Part shown: positions 1 to 6,772 of the stretch, piece by piece
Layout: each line of letters begins with the position of its first letter
Numbering within the stretch: the stretch's first letter is position 1
Assembly: GCF_030283145.1 (NCBI RefSeq)
Contig: NZ_JASNWE010000001.1
Location: forward strand, 310,001 to 374,000
Direction: 5' to 3'
Origin: Actinomadura xylanilytica
GTDB taxonomy: Bacteria; Actinomycetota; Actinomycetes; Streptosporangiales; Streptosporangiaceae
Length of the DNA stretch: 64,000 nt
Notes under the pieces: model-generated
Seen by the model: the letters and a program-made list of their open reading frames with translations, nothing else
Told to the model about the DNA's origin: nothing
Databases searched by the model: none
Position numbers and translations under genes: made by a program

Positions 1-372
1 ACCCGCGAGGTGGTGGACGCGATGAACGCCGACTCGGGACTGGCTCTCAAGGCGCTCAAGGTGGACGGCGGGATGACCGCCGACAACCTGCTCATGCAGT
101 TCATCGCCGACGTCCTCAACGTGCCGGTGGTGCGCCCGATGGCCGCCGAGACCGTGTCGCTCGGCGCCGCCTACGCGGCGGGGCTGGCCGTCGGCTACTG
201 GCCCGACCTGGAGGGGCTGCGCCGCAACTGGCACCGGGCGGGCCAGTGGCAACCGGCTATGGACCCCGTGCACCGCGCCAATGAGTACGACAACTGGCGG
301 CGGGCCGTCGAGCGCACCTTCGACTGGATCCGGCCCTCCCGGCAGCACTCCCCGGAGGGCACCGGCGCCTAG
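1..372 (+). CDS. glpK: Glycerol kinase, C-terminal part (cut by window start)
   Basis: The reading frame is open from base 1, so only the last 123 residues are present. Glycerol kinase phosphorylates glycerol to sn-glycerol 3-phosphate in the cytoplasm with ATP. The fragment shows the FGGY-family ATPase end: the KVDGGMTADNLLMQF segment (adenosine-binding GG motif, residues about 21-35 of the fragment) followed by ADVLNVPVVRP and the ETVSLGAAYAAGLAVGYW helix, all typical of GlpK C-termini. Its TAG stop is the first three bases of the repeat element at 370-544. It converges with glpD on the other strand, so the two enzymes of glycerol breakdown are neighbours but not one operon. Identification is firm; the missing N-terminus prevents a full check. 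Confidence 0.95.
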   Translation, partial: TREVVDAMNADSGLALKALKVDGGMTADNLLMQFIADVLNVPVVRPMAAETVSLGAAYAAGLAVGYWPDLEGLRRNWHRAGQWQPAMDPVHRANEYDNWRRAVERTFDWIRPSRQHSPEGTGA

Positions 373-544
373 GCCGTGTTTCAAAGCCCGGCCCGGCGTC
401 CTCGCCTAGGGCTCGGACACCGACCGTGCTTGGGCGAGCGCGACATCGCTCCGCGATCTGACCGGTGGGGCTCGCCTCCGGCTTCGCCCCACCGGCCAGG
501 CAACGCGCTCGCGCGACGACCGAGGCAATTTGAGACAGGACCTA
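370..544. repeat. 175-bp inverted-repeat element filling the glpK/glpD gap
   Basis: The ends are imperfect inverted repeats: 370-386 reads TAGGCCGTGTTTCAAAG, and the complement of 528-544 reads TAGGTCCTGTCTCAAAT, matching at 13 of the first 16 positions. Inside are further paired arms: 434-442 with 504-512, and a perfect 10-bp pair 462-471 (CCGGTGGGGC) with 486-495. The terminal TAG at 370-372 is the glpK stop, and its mirror at 542-544 is the glpD stop. A third copy of the terminus lies at 61160-61176. No gene is inside. It looks like a small non-autonomous (MITE-like) element or a bidirectional terminator; which one cannot be told from a single window. Confidence 0.7.
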
Positions 545-2293
545 GGCGATCTTCTCCGGACGTCCCGTCCTGCCCGCGTCCCCGGCGGCCCGGGGATCCT
601 TGCGGGCGCGCAGCCACACGTTCGCGGCGGCGAGGTCGTCGGGCTGCTCCTGCGCCTCGCGCTCGGCCTCGACCAGCCGGACGTAGGTGGCGGCCTCGCG
701 GGCGGTCCGCTCCGCGTCCCAGCCGAGTACCGGGGCCATCAAGGAGGCCGCCACCACGGCGGACTCGGTGCCCCGGTCCCTGGACTCGATCGAGATCCGG
801 GTCCGCCGCGCCAGCACGTCCTCGACGTCGCGCGCGCCCTCGTGGGTCGCGGCGTACACGACCTCCGCCCGCAGGTAGCCGTCGCCGCTCGGCAGCGGCT
901 CGGCGAGGGACGGGTCGGCCGCGATGAGGTCCAGCACCTCGTCCACCAGCGTCCCGTACCGGCGCAGGAGCTGCGCGACGCGGCGGACGGGCAGCCCGGC
1001 GGCCAGCGCCAGCGCGGACCGGCGGTTCCACAGCGCCCGGTACCCGTCCGCGCCGACGAGCGGCACGTCCTCGGTCACCGACGCCGGGACCGCCGCGCCG
1101 TCCAGGCCGCGGACGGCCTCGTCGACGGCGTCCTCGGCCATCACCCGGTAGGTGGTGTACTTGCCGCCCGCGATGACGACCAGGCCGGGCACCGGCGTCC
1201 CCACCAGGTGCTCGCGGGACAGCTTGGCGGTCTGGTCGGACGCGCCGGACAGCAGCGGGCGCAGCCCCGCGTAGACGCCCTCGACGTCGTCCTTGGCGAG
1301 CGGCTCGGCCAGCACCCGGTTCGCGTGCTCCAGCAGGTAGTCGATGTCGGCGGCGGTGGCCGCGGGGTGGTCCTTGTCGAGGTCCCAGTCGGTGTCGGTG
1401 GTGCCCACGATCCAGTGCCGGCCCCACGGGATGACGAACAGCACGCTCCGCTCGGTGCGCAGGATCAGCCCGCTGGAGGAGTCGATCCGGTCCCGCGGGA
1501 CGAGCAGGTGAACGCCCTTGGACGCGCGGACGCGCACGCTGCTCGCGTCGGCCAGCGCCTGCGTCTCGTCCGTCCAGACACCGGTCGCGGCGACGACCTG
1601 CCGGGCCCGCACCTCGATCTCGGCGCCGGTCTCCTGGTCGGCCACGACCGCGCCGGTGACGCGCTCGCCGTCGCGCAGGTAGCGGACGACCTTGGCCCGG
1701 TTGGCGACCAGGGCGCCGTAGGAGGCGGCGGTGCGCACCAGCGACATGGTGTGCCGGGCGTCGTCGACCTGCGCGTCCCAGTACTGGACCGCCCCGACAA
1801 GCGCGCCCGGCTTGAGGCCGGGCGCGACCTTCAGCGCGCGCCGCTTGGTGAGGTGGCGGTGGTGGGGCAGGCCGCGCGAGGCGCGCCCGGCGGCGCCCAT
1901 CGTGTCGTACAGCAGGACGCCCGCGCCCACGTACGGGCGCTCCCAGACGCGGTGGCTGAGCGGGTAGAGGAACGGGACGGGGCGGACCAGGTGCGGCGCG
2001 AGCCGCCGGACCATCAGGCCGCGCTCGCGCAGCGCCTCGTGCACAAGGCCGAAGTCGAGCATCTCCAGGTAGCGCAGGCCGCCGTGGATGAGCTTGCTGG
2101 CCCGGCTGGACGTGCCCGCCGCCCAGTCCCTGGCCTCGACCAGGCCGACGCTCAGCCCCCGGGTCGCCGCGTCCAGGGCAGCGCCGGCCCCGACCACCCC
2201 GCCGCCGACGACCAGCACGTCGACCTCCCCGCCCGCCGCCAGCTCCCGCAGCGCGCGCGACCGCGCGGCGGGTGAGAGTTCTACCGCTTTCAC
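542..2293 (-). CDS. glpD: Aerobic glycerol-3-phosphate dehydrogenase (FAD)
   Basis: 583 residues. The enzyme oxidises sn-glycerol 3-phosphate to dihydroxyacetone phosphate at the membrane and passes electrons to quinone. The Rossmann FAD motif VLVVGGGVVGAG is at residues 26-37, followed by the GlpD-specific SSRASKLIHGGLRYLE segment. The C-terminal DAO_C region carries the usual arginine/aspartate-rich helices. The GTG start at 2293 is chosen because GAGGAG lies 7 bases upstream; the open frame extends far upstream but has no family similarity there. It is transcribed divergently from the IclR-family gene, with the proposed operators at 2347-2367 between them. It ends inside the right terminus of the repeat element. 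Length and motifs match the family; no oddity in the protein. Confidence 0.95.
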   Translation of the reverse strand: MKAVELSPAARSRALRELAAGGEVDVLVVGGGVVGAGAALDAATRGLSVGLVEARDWAAGTSSRASKLIHGGLRYLEMLDFGLVHEALRERGLMVRRLAPHLVRPVPFLYPLSHRVWERPYVGAGVLLYDTMGAAGRASRGLPHHRHLTKRRALKVAPGLKPGALVGAVQYWDAQVDDARHTMSLVRTAASYGALVANRAKVVRYLRDGERVTGAVVADQETGAEIEVRARQVVAATGVWTDETQALADASSVRVRASKGVHLLVPRDRIDSSSGLILRTERSVLFVIPWGRHWIVGTTDTDWDLDKDHPAATAADIDYLLEHANRVLAEPLAKDDVEGVYAGLRPLLSGASDQTAKLSREHLVGTPVPGLVVIAGGKYTTYRVMAEDAVDEAVRGLDGAAVPASVTEDVPLVGADGYRALWNRRSALALAAGLPVRRVAQLLRRYGTLVDEVLDLIAADPSLAEPLPSGDGYLRAEVVYAATHEGARDVEDVLARRTRISIESRDRGTESAVVAASLMAPVLGWDAERTAREAATYVRLVEAEREAQEQPDDLAAANVWLRARKDPRAAGDAGRTGRPEKIA

Positions 2294-2346
2294 GGACCAG
2301 CTCCTCGTGACGGAGTGACGACCTGACTGCGATTCGGAATGCCGTA

Positions 2347-2367
2347 CGACAATGTCGAACAATGTAC
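2347..2367. promoter_or_regulatory. Tandem IclR/GylR-type operators between glpD and its regulator
   Basis: CGACAATGTCG (2347-2357) is an 11-bp perfect palindrome. A degenerate second copy, GAACAATGTAC (2357-2367), follows exactly 10 bp later, one helical turn. The same palindrome reappears beyond the regulator gene at 3165-3175. Position between divergent glpD and iclR genes fits an autoregulated glycerol operator of the Streptomyces GylR kind; the binding protein is inferred from context. Confidence 0.6.
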
Positions 2368-2383
2368 ACGCTAGGCTGAAGGG

Positions 2384-3151
2384 GTGCCAGGGAGAATCCA
2401 GTCGGTCGAGCGGGCCGCGACGATCCTGCGACTGCTGGCCTCCGGCCCCCGGCAGCTCGGCGTCGTGGAACTCGCCGACGCGTTGCGGCTGCCCAAGGCC
2501 ACGGTGCACGGCATCCTTCAGACGCTCCAGCACGTCGGGTTCGTCGAGCAGGACCGGGCCGGCGGCAAGTACCGCCTCGGCGCCACCCTGCTGCACCTCG
2601 GCAACAGCTACCTCGACGTCAATGAGCTGCGCACCCGGGCGCTCAACTGGGCCGACTCGCTGGCCTCGCGGGCCAGGGAGAGCGTGCGGATCGGATCGCT
2701 GCACGAGGGCCGGGTGCTGGTCGTGCACCACGTCTTCCGCCCCGACGACAGCCTCCAGACCCTCGACGTCGGGGCGCTGCTGCCGATCCACGCGTCCGCG
2801 CTGGGCAAGGCGCTGCTGGCCTTCGACCTCCAGGCCGACACGCTGCTGGCCGACCTCGACACCAAGACCTACACCCGCCACACCATCGCCGCCAAGGACG
2901 ACCTGGTCGCCGACCTCGACCTGGTCCGCGCCCGCGGCTGGGCCTGCGACATCGAGGAGCTGATCGAGGGCGAGGCCGCGATCGCGGCGCCGATCCGCGA
3001 CGACCGCACCGTGGTGGTCGGCGCGATCGGCGTCTCCGGCGCCATCGAGCGGGTCTGCGATCCGGCCGGGCTGCCGCGCACCGACCTGGTGGCGGCCGTC
3101 CGGGACGCGGCCCGCGCGGTGTCCCGCGATCTGGGCGCCCGCCGCTGGTGA
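2384..3151 (+). CDS. IclR-family regulator of glycerol genes (GylR-like)
   Basis: 255 residues. The winged HTH occupies residues about 5-65 (IQSVERAATILRLLASG, then LRLPKATVHGILQTLQHVGF), and the IclR effector domain about 75-250 with the characteristic LGKALLAF and RARGWACDIEE segments. IclR proteins bind as dimers or tetramers to short palindromes and are released or stabilised by small metabolites. The location next to glpD and glpK matches GylR, the glycerol repressor of Streptomyces, so glycerol 3-phosphate is the likely ligand (inference). The GTG start follows GAAGGG closely, and the operators lie 17-37 bases upstream, which supports autoregulation. Confidence 0.88.
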   Translation: MPGRIQSVERAATILRLLASGPRQLGVVELADALRLPKATVHGILQTLQHVGFVEQDRAGGKYRLGATLLHLGNSYLDVNELRTRALNWADSLASRARESVRIGSLHEGRVLVVHHVFRPDDSLQTLDVGALLPIHASALGKALLAFDLQADTLLADLDTKTYTRHTIAAKDDLVADLDLVRARGWACDIEELIEGEAAIAAPIRDDRTVVVGAIGVSGAIERVCDPAGLPRTDLVAAVRDAARAVSRDLGARRW

Positions 3152-3164
3152 TCCCGGCCGCGTT

Positions 3165-3175
3165 CGACATTGTCG
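3165..3175. promoter_or_regulatory. Second copy of the glp palindrome, downstream of the IclR gene
   Basis: CGACATTGTCG is the same palindrome as at 2347-2357 (they are complements of each other); the match extends over 13 bp (3163-3175 against 2347-2359, inverted). It lies 14 bases after the regulator's stop and 139 bases before the methyltransferase start, so it may allow looping or mark a formerly linked glp gene. Confidence 0.5.
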
Positions 3176-3243
3176 ACCCGGTTGCGAAATCCAGGCCCCC
3201 GGCTGAACCCGCCCGATCCTCCGCCCGACAGCCGGACAGTCCG

Positions 3244-3260
3244 GTTCATGATTCATAAAC
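3244..3260. promoter_or_regulatory. Shared palindrome, copy A (upstream of methyltransferase)
   Basis: GTTCATGA-T-TCATAAAC is a 17-bp dyad with 7 of 8 arm positions paired. It aligns centre-to-centre with the stronger copies at 4591-4609 and 5963-5979 (consensus RTYYRTGA-W-TCRYARAY). It ends 53 bases before the methyltransferase ATG, a promoter-proximal position. Confidence 0.55.
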
Positions 3261-3313
3261 TCTGCTGCACAGGTTGCCCGCGCACCACCCCCGCGACGAG
3301 GCGAGGACGCTAC

Positions 3314-4138
3314 ATGAGCGAACCGGAGAACGTCCCGCCGGACGTCGATCTGGACAAGGCGAGCCCGGCCCGGCTGTACGACTACTTCCTGGGCGGCAAG
3401 GACAACTACCCCATCGACCGCGAGGCCGCCGAGCGGATCCGCGCGGTGGTGCCCGAACTGGAGGACATCGCCTGGGCCAACCGCGGATTCCTCCAGCGGG
3501 CCGTGCACCGGCTCGCCGCCCTGGGGATCCGGCAGTTCATCGACGTCGGGGCCGGGCTGCCGACGCAGAACAACACCCATCAGGTCGCCCAGGCCGTCGA
3601 CCCCGCCGCGCGGGTGCTGTACGCCGACAACGACCCGATGGTGCTCGCGCACGCCCGTGCGCTGCTCGCCGGCTCCCCCGACACCGCGGCCATCACCGCC
3701 GACCTCCGCGAACCCGAGGAGCTCCTCGGGCAGCCCGCCGTCCGCGAGCTCATCGACTTCACCCAGCCGGTCGCGCTGCTGCTGGTGGCGGTCCTGCACT
3801 TCATCGGCGACGAGGACGACCCGCGGGGGCTGATCGGCCGCTACCTGGACGCACTGCCCCCCGGCAGCTACCTGGCGCTCTCGCACGGCACCGCCGACCA
3901 CCAGGCGCCGCAGGCGCTCAGGGCGATCGACGGCGTCTACTCCAAGGCCACCGCGAACGCCTTCTTCCGCACCCGGGACGAGATCACCGGATTCTTCGAC
4001 GGCCTCGAGCTCCTGCCCCCGCACGAGGGCTCCGCCCCCGGGGTGGCCTTCTCCGGGGACTGGGGCGCCGACAACCCCGAGAGCTCCGACAACGACGGTT
4101 CCCGCTGGGTGTACTGCGGTGTCGCGAGGGTGCCCTGA
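3314..4138 (+). CDS. SAM-dependent methyltransferase, DUF574 / Methyltransf_19 family
   Basis: 274 residues. The opening residues carry the family hallmark SPARLYDYFLGGKDNYPIDREAAER (split here: SPARLYDYFLGGKDNYPIDR at about 17-36). The Rossmann fold for S-adenosylmethionine starts with FIDVGAGLPTQNNTHQVAQ (about 76-94) and continues with VLYADNDPMVLAHARALL. Substrates of this actinobacterial family are unknown. The ATG at 3314 is preceded by GAGGCGAGGA; the frame is open further upstream but that part lacks family similarity. The following gene is a DUF397 protein on the same strand, 44 bases away. Members often sit near XRE/DUF397 regulators, as here. Function beyond methyl transfer is not known. 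Confidence 0.9.
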   Translation: MSEPENVPPDVDLDKASPARLYDYFLGGKDNYPIDREAAERIRAVVPELEDIAWANRGFLQRAVHRLAALGIRQFIDVGAGLPTQNNTHQVAQAVDPAARVLYADNDPMVLAHARALLAGSPDTAAITADLREPEELLGQPAVRELIDFTQPVALLLVAVLHFIGDEDDPRGLIGRYLDALPPGSYLALSHGTADHQAPQALRAIDGVYSKATANAFFRTRDEITGFFDGLELLPPHEGSAPGVAFSGDWGADNPESSDNDGSRWVYCGVARVP

Positions 4139-4182
4139 ACCGTCCAGGCCGTAACGTCGTACGGCCACGAGAGGAGACCCTG

Positions 4183-4503
4183 ATGACCGAAGACCCCAAG
4201 GCCCGGGGCGTGCCCGCGCGCAAGCCCACCGTCCAGGAGCTGGGCCTCGACCCGGACGCCCTGCACTGGCGGCGGTCCGCTGCCGGGACGGCGGACGGCG
4301 GCACGGCGCCCGATCCCACCTCACCCGATCCCACGGCGTCCGGCGTCGAGGCGTCCGGCGTCGAGGTCGCGTTCGCCGGCGCGTGGGTGCTGCTGCGCAC
4401 CAGCGGCGATCCCGGCGCGCTGATCTCGGTGTTCGACCACCACGAGTGGGACTGCTTCCTCGCCGGGGTGAAGGCGGAGGAGTTCGACCGCGCCGCGTCC
4501 TGA
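4183..4503 (+). CDS. DUF397-like protein with an expanded linker
   Basis: 106 residues. The fold signature is split: LHWRRSA (residues 27-33) and VEV, then VLLRTSGDPGALISVFDHHEWDCF (about 68-91; here quoted in part) and FLAGVKAEEFD, which match the WRKSS...VAVRDS...WxxFLxGVxxGEFD pattern of DUF397. A Pro/Asp/Ser/Thr-rich stretch separates the halves, and it contains a perfect 15-bp tandem repeat (GCGTCCGGCGTCGAG at 4336-4350 and 4351-4365). DUF397 proteins are small partners of XRE regulators of the WhiJ type. GAGGAG precedes the ATG. Probably cotranscribed with the methyltransferase. Confidence 0.8.
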   Translation: MTEDPKARGVPARKPTVQELGLDPDALHWRRSAAGTADGGTAPDPTSPDPTASGVEASGVEVAFAGAWVLLRTSGDPGALISVFDHHEWDCFLAGVKAEEFDRAAS

Positions 4504-4590
4504 CCCGTCCGACCCCGCCCGTCCATCCCCGCCCGTCCGTTCTTGGTCCCTTGCTTCCGCACCATTCGGAACGCCCGACCGGGCCACTGG

Positions 4591-4609
4591 AATTTGTGAT
4601 TCACAAATT
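4591..4609. promoter_or_regulatory. Shared palindrome, copy B (upstream of XRE operon)
   Basis: AATTTGTGATTCACAAATT is a perfect 19-bp palindrome with a single central base, striking because it is A/T-rich in very GC-rich surroundings. It abuts the ribosome-binding site of the 13-codon leader frame at 4620 and is 49 bases before the XRE start. Most likely the operator through which the XRE protein represses its own operon. Confidence 0.75.
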
Positions 4610-4619
4610 GGGAGGCGAT

Positions 4620-4661
4620 ATGCTGGCCAGAGCGCGCTGTCAAGAGGGAGGTGACGCGTGA
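4620..4661 (+). CDS. Possible 13-residue leader peptide coupled to the XRE gene
   Basis: ATG at 4620 follows GGGAGG with 5-6 bases spacing and opens a frame coding MLARARCQEGGDA. Its TGA (4659-4661) overlaps the GTG start of the XRE gene (4658-4660), the geometry of translational coupling. It may be a real upstream frame controlling XRE translation, or chance: the sequence is short and there is no comparative evidence. The XRE gene also has its own good ribosome site (GAGGGAGG), so coupling would not be obligatory. Confidence 0.35.
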   Translation: MLARARCQEGGDA

Positions 4662-5509
4662 CCGAGGACGCCCCCGGATCCACCATCGCCAAGCGGCGGC
4701 TGTCCCGCCTGCTCACCGAACTGCGCCTCGACGCCGGATACACCGCCAACCAGGTCTGCGACCGGCTCAACTGGGGACGCGGCAAGGTCGGCCGGTTCGA
4801 GGCCAACCAGTGGGTCCGCCCCGAGCTCAGCGACATCCGCGACATCGCCCGGCTCTACGGCCAGGTCGACGGCGACCTCGCCGAGCTGGAGAACCTCGCC
4901 GGGCTGGCCCGGCGGCGGGCCTGGTGGCGCGACCACTCCGAGGTGTTCAGCAACGAGTTCTGCGGGTTCGAGGCCGACGCCTCGGCCATCCGCGTGCTGA
5001 TGCCGCTCGTCCTGCCCGGACTGCTCCAGACGCCGGCCTACATCCAGTGCCTGATGGCCTCGGGCACGCGGCCGGCCGAGTGGCAGAGCCAGGCCCGGGA
5101 GGCGCGGCTGCGGCGGCAGGCGATCCTGAACCGCGACGACGGCACCGCGCCCACCCTGACGGCGCTGATCACCGAGGCGTCGCTGATGTACCGGTGGGGC
5201 ACTCCGGCCGACCGGCGCGCGCAGGTCGCGCACCTGGCCGAGATGAGCCGGCGGTCCAACATCGAACTGCGGCTGCTGCGCTTCGACAACGGGCCGCACC
5301 CGGGCATGTCGACGCTGGTCAACATCTTCGACTTCCCCGGGAACGAGCCCGCGATGGTCTATCTGGAGAACGACGCGGCCATCCAGGAGATCAACGAGCC
5401 CAAGAGCGTGGAGGACTATGTAAGGATCTTCAGCCGCGTTCGCGAGGCGGCGCTCTCACCCGAAGCCACCACCGACTACCTCGAAGAACAGACCAACAAG
5501 CTGGAGTAG
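4658..5509 (+). CDS. XRE-family regulator with DUF5753 domain (WhiJ-type)
   Basis: 283 residues. The helix-turn-helix covers about residues 10-66 (LSRLLTELRLDAGYTANQVC, then GRGKVGRFEANQWVRPE). The rest is the DUF5753 domain, from about residue 95, recognisable by ALIRVLMPLVLPGLLQTPAY-like text (AIRVLMPLVLPGLLQTPAY) and VYLENDAAI. This is the architecture of WhiJ and related regulators of Streptomyces that act with a DUF397 partner in development and antibiotic control. The DUF397 gene follows after 2 bases. The GTG start has GAGGGAGG upstream. Autoregulation through the palindrome at 4591-4609 is likely. Confidence 0.9.
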   Translation: MTEDAPGSTIAKRRLSRLLTELRLDAGYTANQVCDRLNWGRGKVGRFEANQWVRPELSDIRDIARLYGQVDGDLAELENLAGLARRRAWWRDHSEVFSNEFCGFEADASAIRVLMPLVLPGLLQTPAYIQCLMASGTRPAEWQSQAREARLRRQAILNRDDGTAPTLTALITEASLMYRWGTPADRRAQVAHLAEMSRRSNIELRLLRFDNGPHPGMSTLVNIFDFPGNEPAMVYLENDAAIQEINEPKSVEDYVRIFSRVREAALSPEATTDYLEEQTNKLE

Positions 5510-5511
5510 AC

Positions 5512-5709
5512 ATGGACCCGTCTCAGGCAAGGTGGTTCAAGGCCACGTCCAGCACCGGCAGCAACGGCGGCTGCGTCGAAGTCGCCGACCTCGGCTCCGC
5601 CACGGGACTCCGTGACAGCAGGACGCCCGAGGCCGGTGCGCACGTCATCGACCGCGGCGCCTTCCGTGCCTTCCTCTCCGATGTGAAGGCCGGACGCTAC
5701 GACCGCTAG
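5512..5709 (+). CDS. DUF397 protein, partner of the XRE regulator
   Basis: 65 residues, the usual DUF397 length. Motifs in order: ARWFKATSSTGSNGGCVEVA (residues 6-25), GLRDSRTPEAG, and FRAFLSDVKAGRYD near the end. It starts 2 bases after the XRE stop, so the two are cotranscribed and probably translationally coupled. In WhiJ-type pairs the small protein modulates the regulator's DNA binding; a toxin/antitoxin-like relation has also been proposed for relatives. The transcript ends at the strong hairpin 5733-5768. Confidence 0.92.
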   Translation: MDPSQARWFKATSSTGSNGGCVEVADLGSATGLRDSRTPEAGAHVIDRGAFRAFLSDVKAGRYDR

Positions 5710-5732
5710 CTGAGTCGCCGGACCACCCACCG

Positions 5733-5768
5733 GACGATCCCCCGGGGCTGCATCCCCGGGGGATCGTC
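5733..5768 (+). terminator. Strong hairpin terminator after XRE-DUF397
   Basis: Perfect 15-bp arms: 5733-5747 (GACGATCCCCCGGGG) pairs with 5754-5768, loop of 6 (CTGCAT). No clear T-run follows, which is common for actinobacterial terminators. It lies 24 bases after the DUF397 stop. Confidence 0.8.
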
Positions 5769-5962
5769 ATGTGCGGCCCGTCTCAGGCGTGCCCCACCGT
5801 ACAGGGACACCCTGACAGACATCCGGCCTCTGACGACAGATGCGGTCAAGACCCCCAAGACTGTGCATTTCGTACCACTTTGCCCGCTCCGGTGCGCATT
5901 ACCGCTGCATCGCGGGCACCTTTCTGCCCGAAGAGCTTGTTCCGTCCCGCCATGGCTCTTAA

Positions 5963-5979
5963 TCTGTGAATCGCAGATA
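5963..5979. promoter_or_regulatory. Shared palindrome, copy C, in the 432-bp gap before the ATPase gene
   Basis: ATCTGTGA-A-TCGCAGAT has 7 of 8 arm positions paired and matches copies A and B. The gap 5710-6141 holds the terminator at 5733-5768, then about 190 bases with lower GC and no convincing gene, then this site, 162 bases before the ATPase start. A 29-codon frame (5999-6087, opening MHMSRMRTGG) follows the site but lacks a ribosome site, so I do not call it. Confidence 0.6.
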
Positions 5980-6141
5980 GCGAGTCACGAACCTTGGATG
6001 CACATGTCGCGAATGAGGACCGGCGGGCCCGCGCTCGGCCCGTCCGGCGCCGGGGCCCTGCTCCGGCGTCCACCCGGAGCCGCCTGACCGATGTGCGGAA
6101 CCCCCCACCCTTCCAGTCCCGTCACGGTCAGGAGCAGCACG

Positions 6142-6705
6142 ATGGCTGTGGTTCCCATCGAACGGCCCATGCGCATGCCCTGCCCGTCCGCCCTCGGTCC
6201 CCGCAGCGACGACCGGCGCCGGCTGCGCGCCACGCTCGAACTGGAGGCGCTGGCCTCGTCGGTGCCCGCCGCGCGCCACTTCGTCGGCGCGACGCTGCGC
6301 GGCTGGCGGCTGGCGGAACTCGCGGACGACGCGACGCTGGTGGTCACCGAGATCGTGACCAACGCCTACCAGGCCCTGATGGAGGCCACCGGGGAACCAC
6401 TCCCGGTCCTGACCGGCGCCCACCCGGCGCCCGCGGGCGGGCATGCGGCGACCGGCGGTCGCGGGGGCGCCGCCGGGCCGCGCCCGCCTGTGATCACGAT
6501 GCGGCTCGGGCTGGCCGGGGCGGTGCTGTCGATCGAGGTCGAGGACGGCATCGCGGCACTCCCCCGGCGGTCGGACGCCGGCGACTACGACGAGAACGGG
6601 CGCGGCCTGCTCCTGGTCGGCGCCCTGGCCGACCGGTGGGGCTGCCGCCGCGCCGAGCGGCATCCCGGCAAGGTCGTCTGGGCCGAGCTGCCTCTTCCGT
6701 CCTGA
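6142..6705 (+). CDS. RsbW-like ATP-binding protein (HATPase_c, anti-sigma-type kinase)
   Basis: 187 residues. Bergerat-fold features: N box LVVTEIVTNAYQAL (about residues 57-70), a degenerate G1 region IEVEDG (about 131-136) and G2 box GRGLLLVGALADRWG (about 153-167). A Gly/Pro/Ala-rich insertion separates N and G1. Stand-alone proteins of this kind in Streptomyces-type organisms are serine kinases or anti-sigma relatives, or lack kinase targets, and they cluster with XRE/DUF397 genes, as here. ATG 6142 is chosen for AGGAGC 6-7 bases upstream. The palindrome at 5963-5979 ties it to the neighbouring operons. The partner is unknown. Confidence 0.85.
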   Translation: MAVVPIERPMRMPCPSALGPRSDDRRRLRATLELEALASSVPAARHFVGATLRGWRLAELADDATLVVTEIVTNAYQALMEATGEPLPVLTGAHPAPAGGHAATGGRGGAAGPRPPVITMRLGLAGAVLSIEVEDGIAALPRRSDAGDYDENGRGLLLVGALADRWGCRRAERHPGKVVWAELPLPS

Positions 6706-6712
6706 AAATCGT

Positions 6713-6725
6713 TCCCATCGTGGGA
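6713..6725. promoter_or_regulatory. Short dyad upstream of the oxidoreductase cluster
   Basis: TCCCA-TCG-TGGGA, 5-bp perfect arms, placed between the ATPase stop and the oxidoreductase GTG (48 bases before it). The local sequence is A/T-richer (GAAAATC before, TAAAG after), as in a promoter. Operator or promoter element; weak on its own. Confidence 0.3.
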
Positions 6726-6772
6726 TAAAGTGTCGTCCGCTCTGCTCGAAGTCACGCTTGGGGGACGTCGCT

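Noticed and set aside
530..2275. Long plus-strand open frame opposite glpD
   Set aside because: Composition is that of the antisense of a GC-rich gene (Gly/Val/Arg/Gln rich), without domains or ribosome site.
542..4324. Very long minus-strand open frame running from glpD through the IclR and methyltransferase genes
   Set aside because: Only the glpD part (to 2293) has family similarity and a ribosome site; the rest is antisense to clear genes and open because of GC-rich codons.
5999..6087. 29-codon frame starting MHMSRMRTGG between palindrome C and the ATPase gene
   Set aside because: No ribosome site and no coupling to the ATPase start; unlike the 4620 leader frame, nothing supports it.
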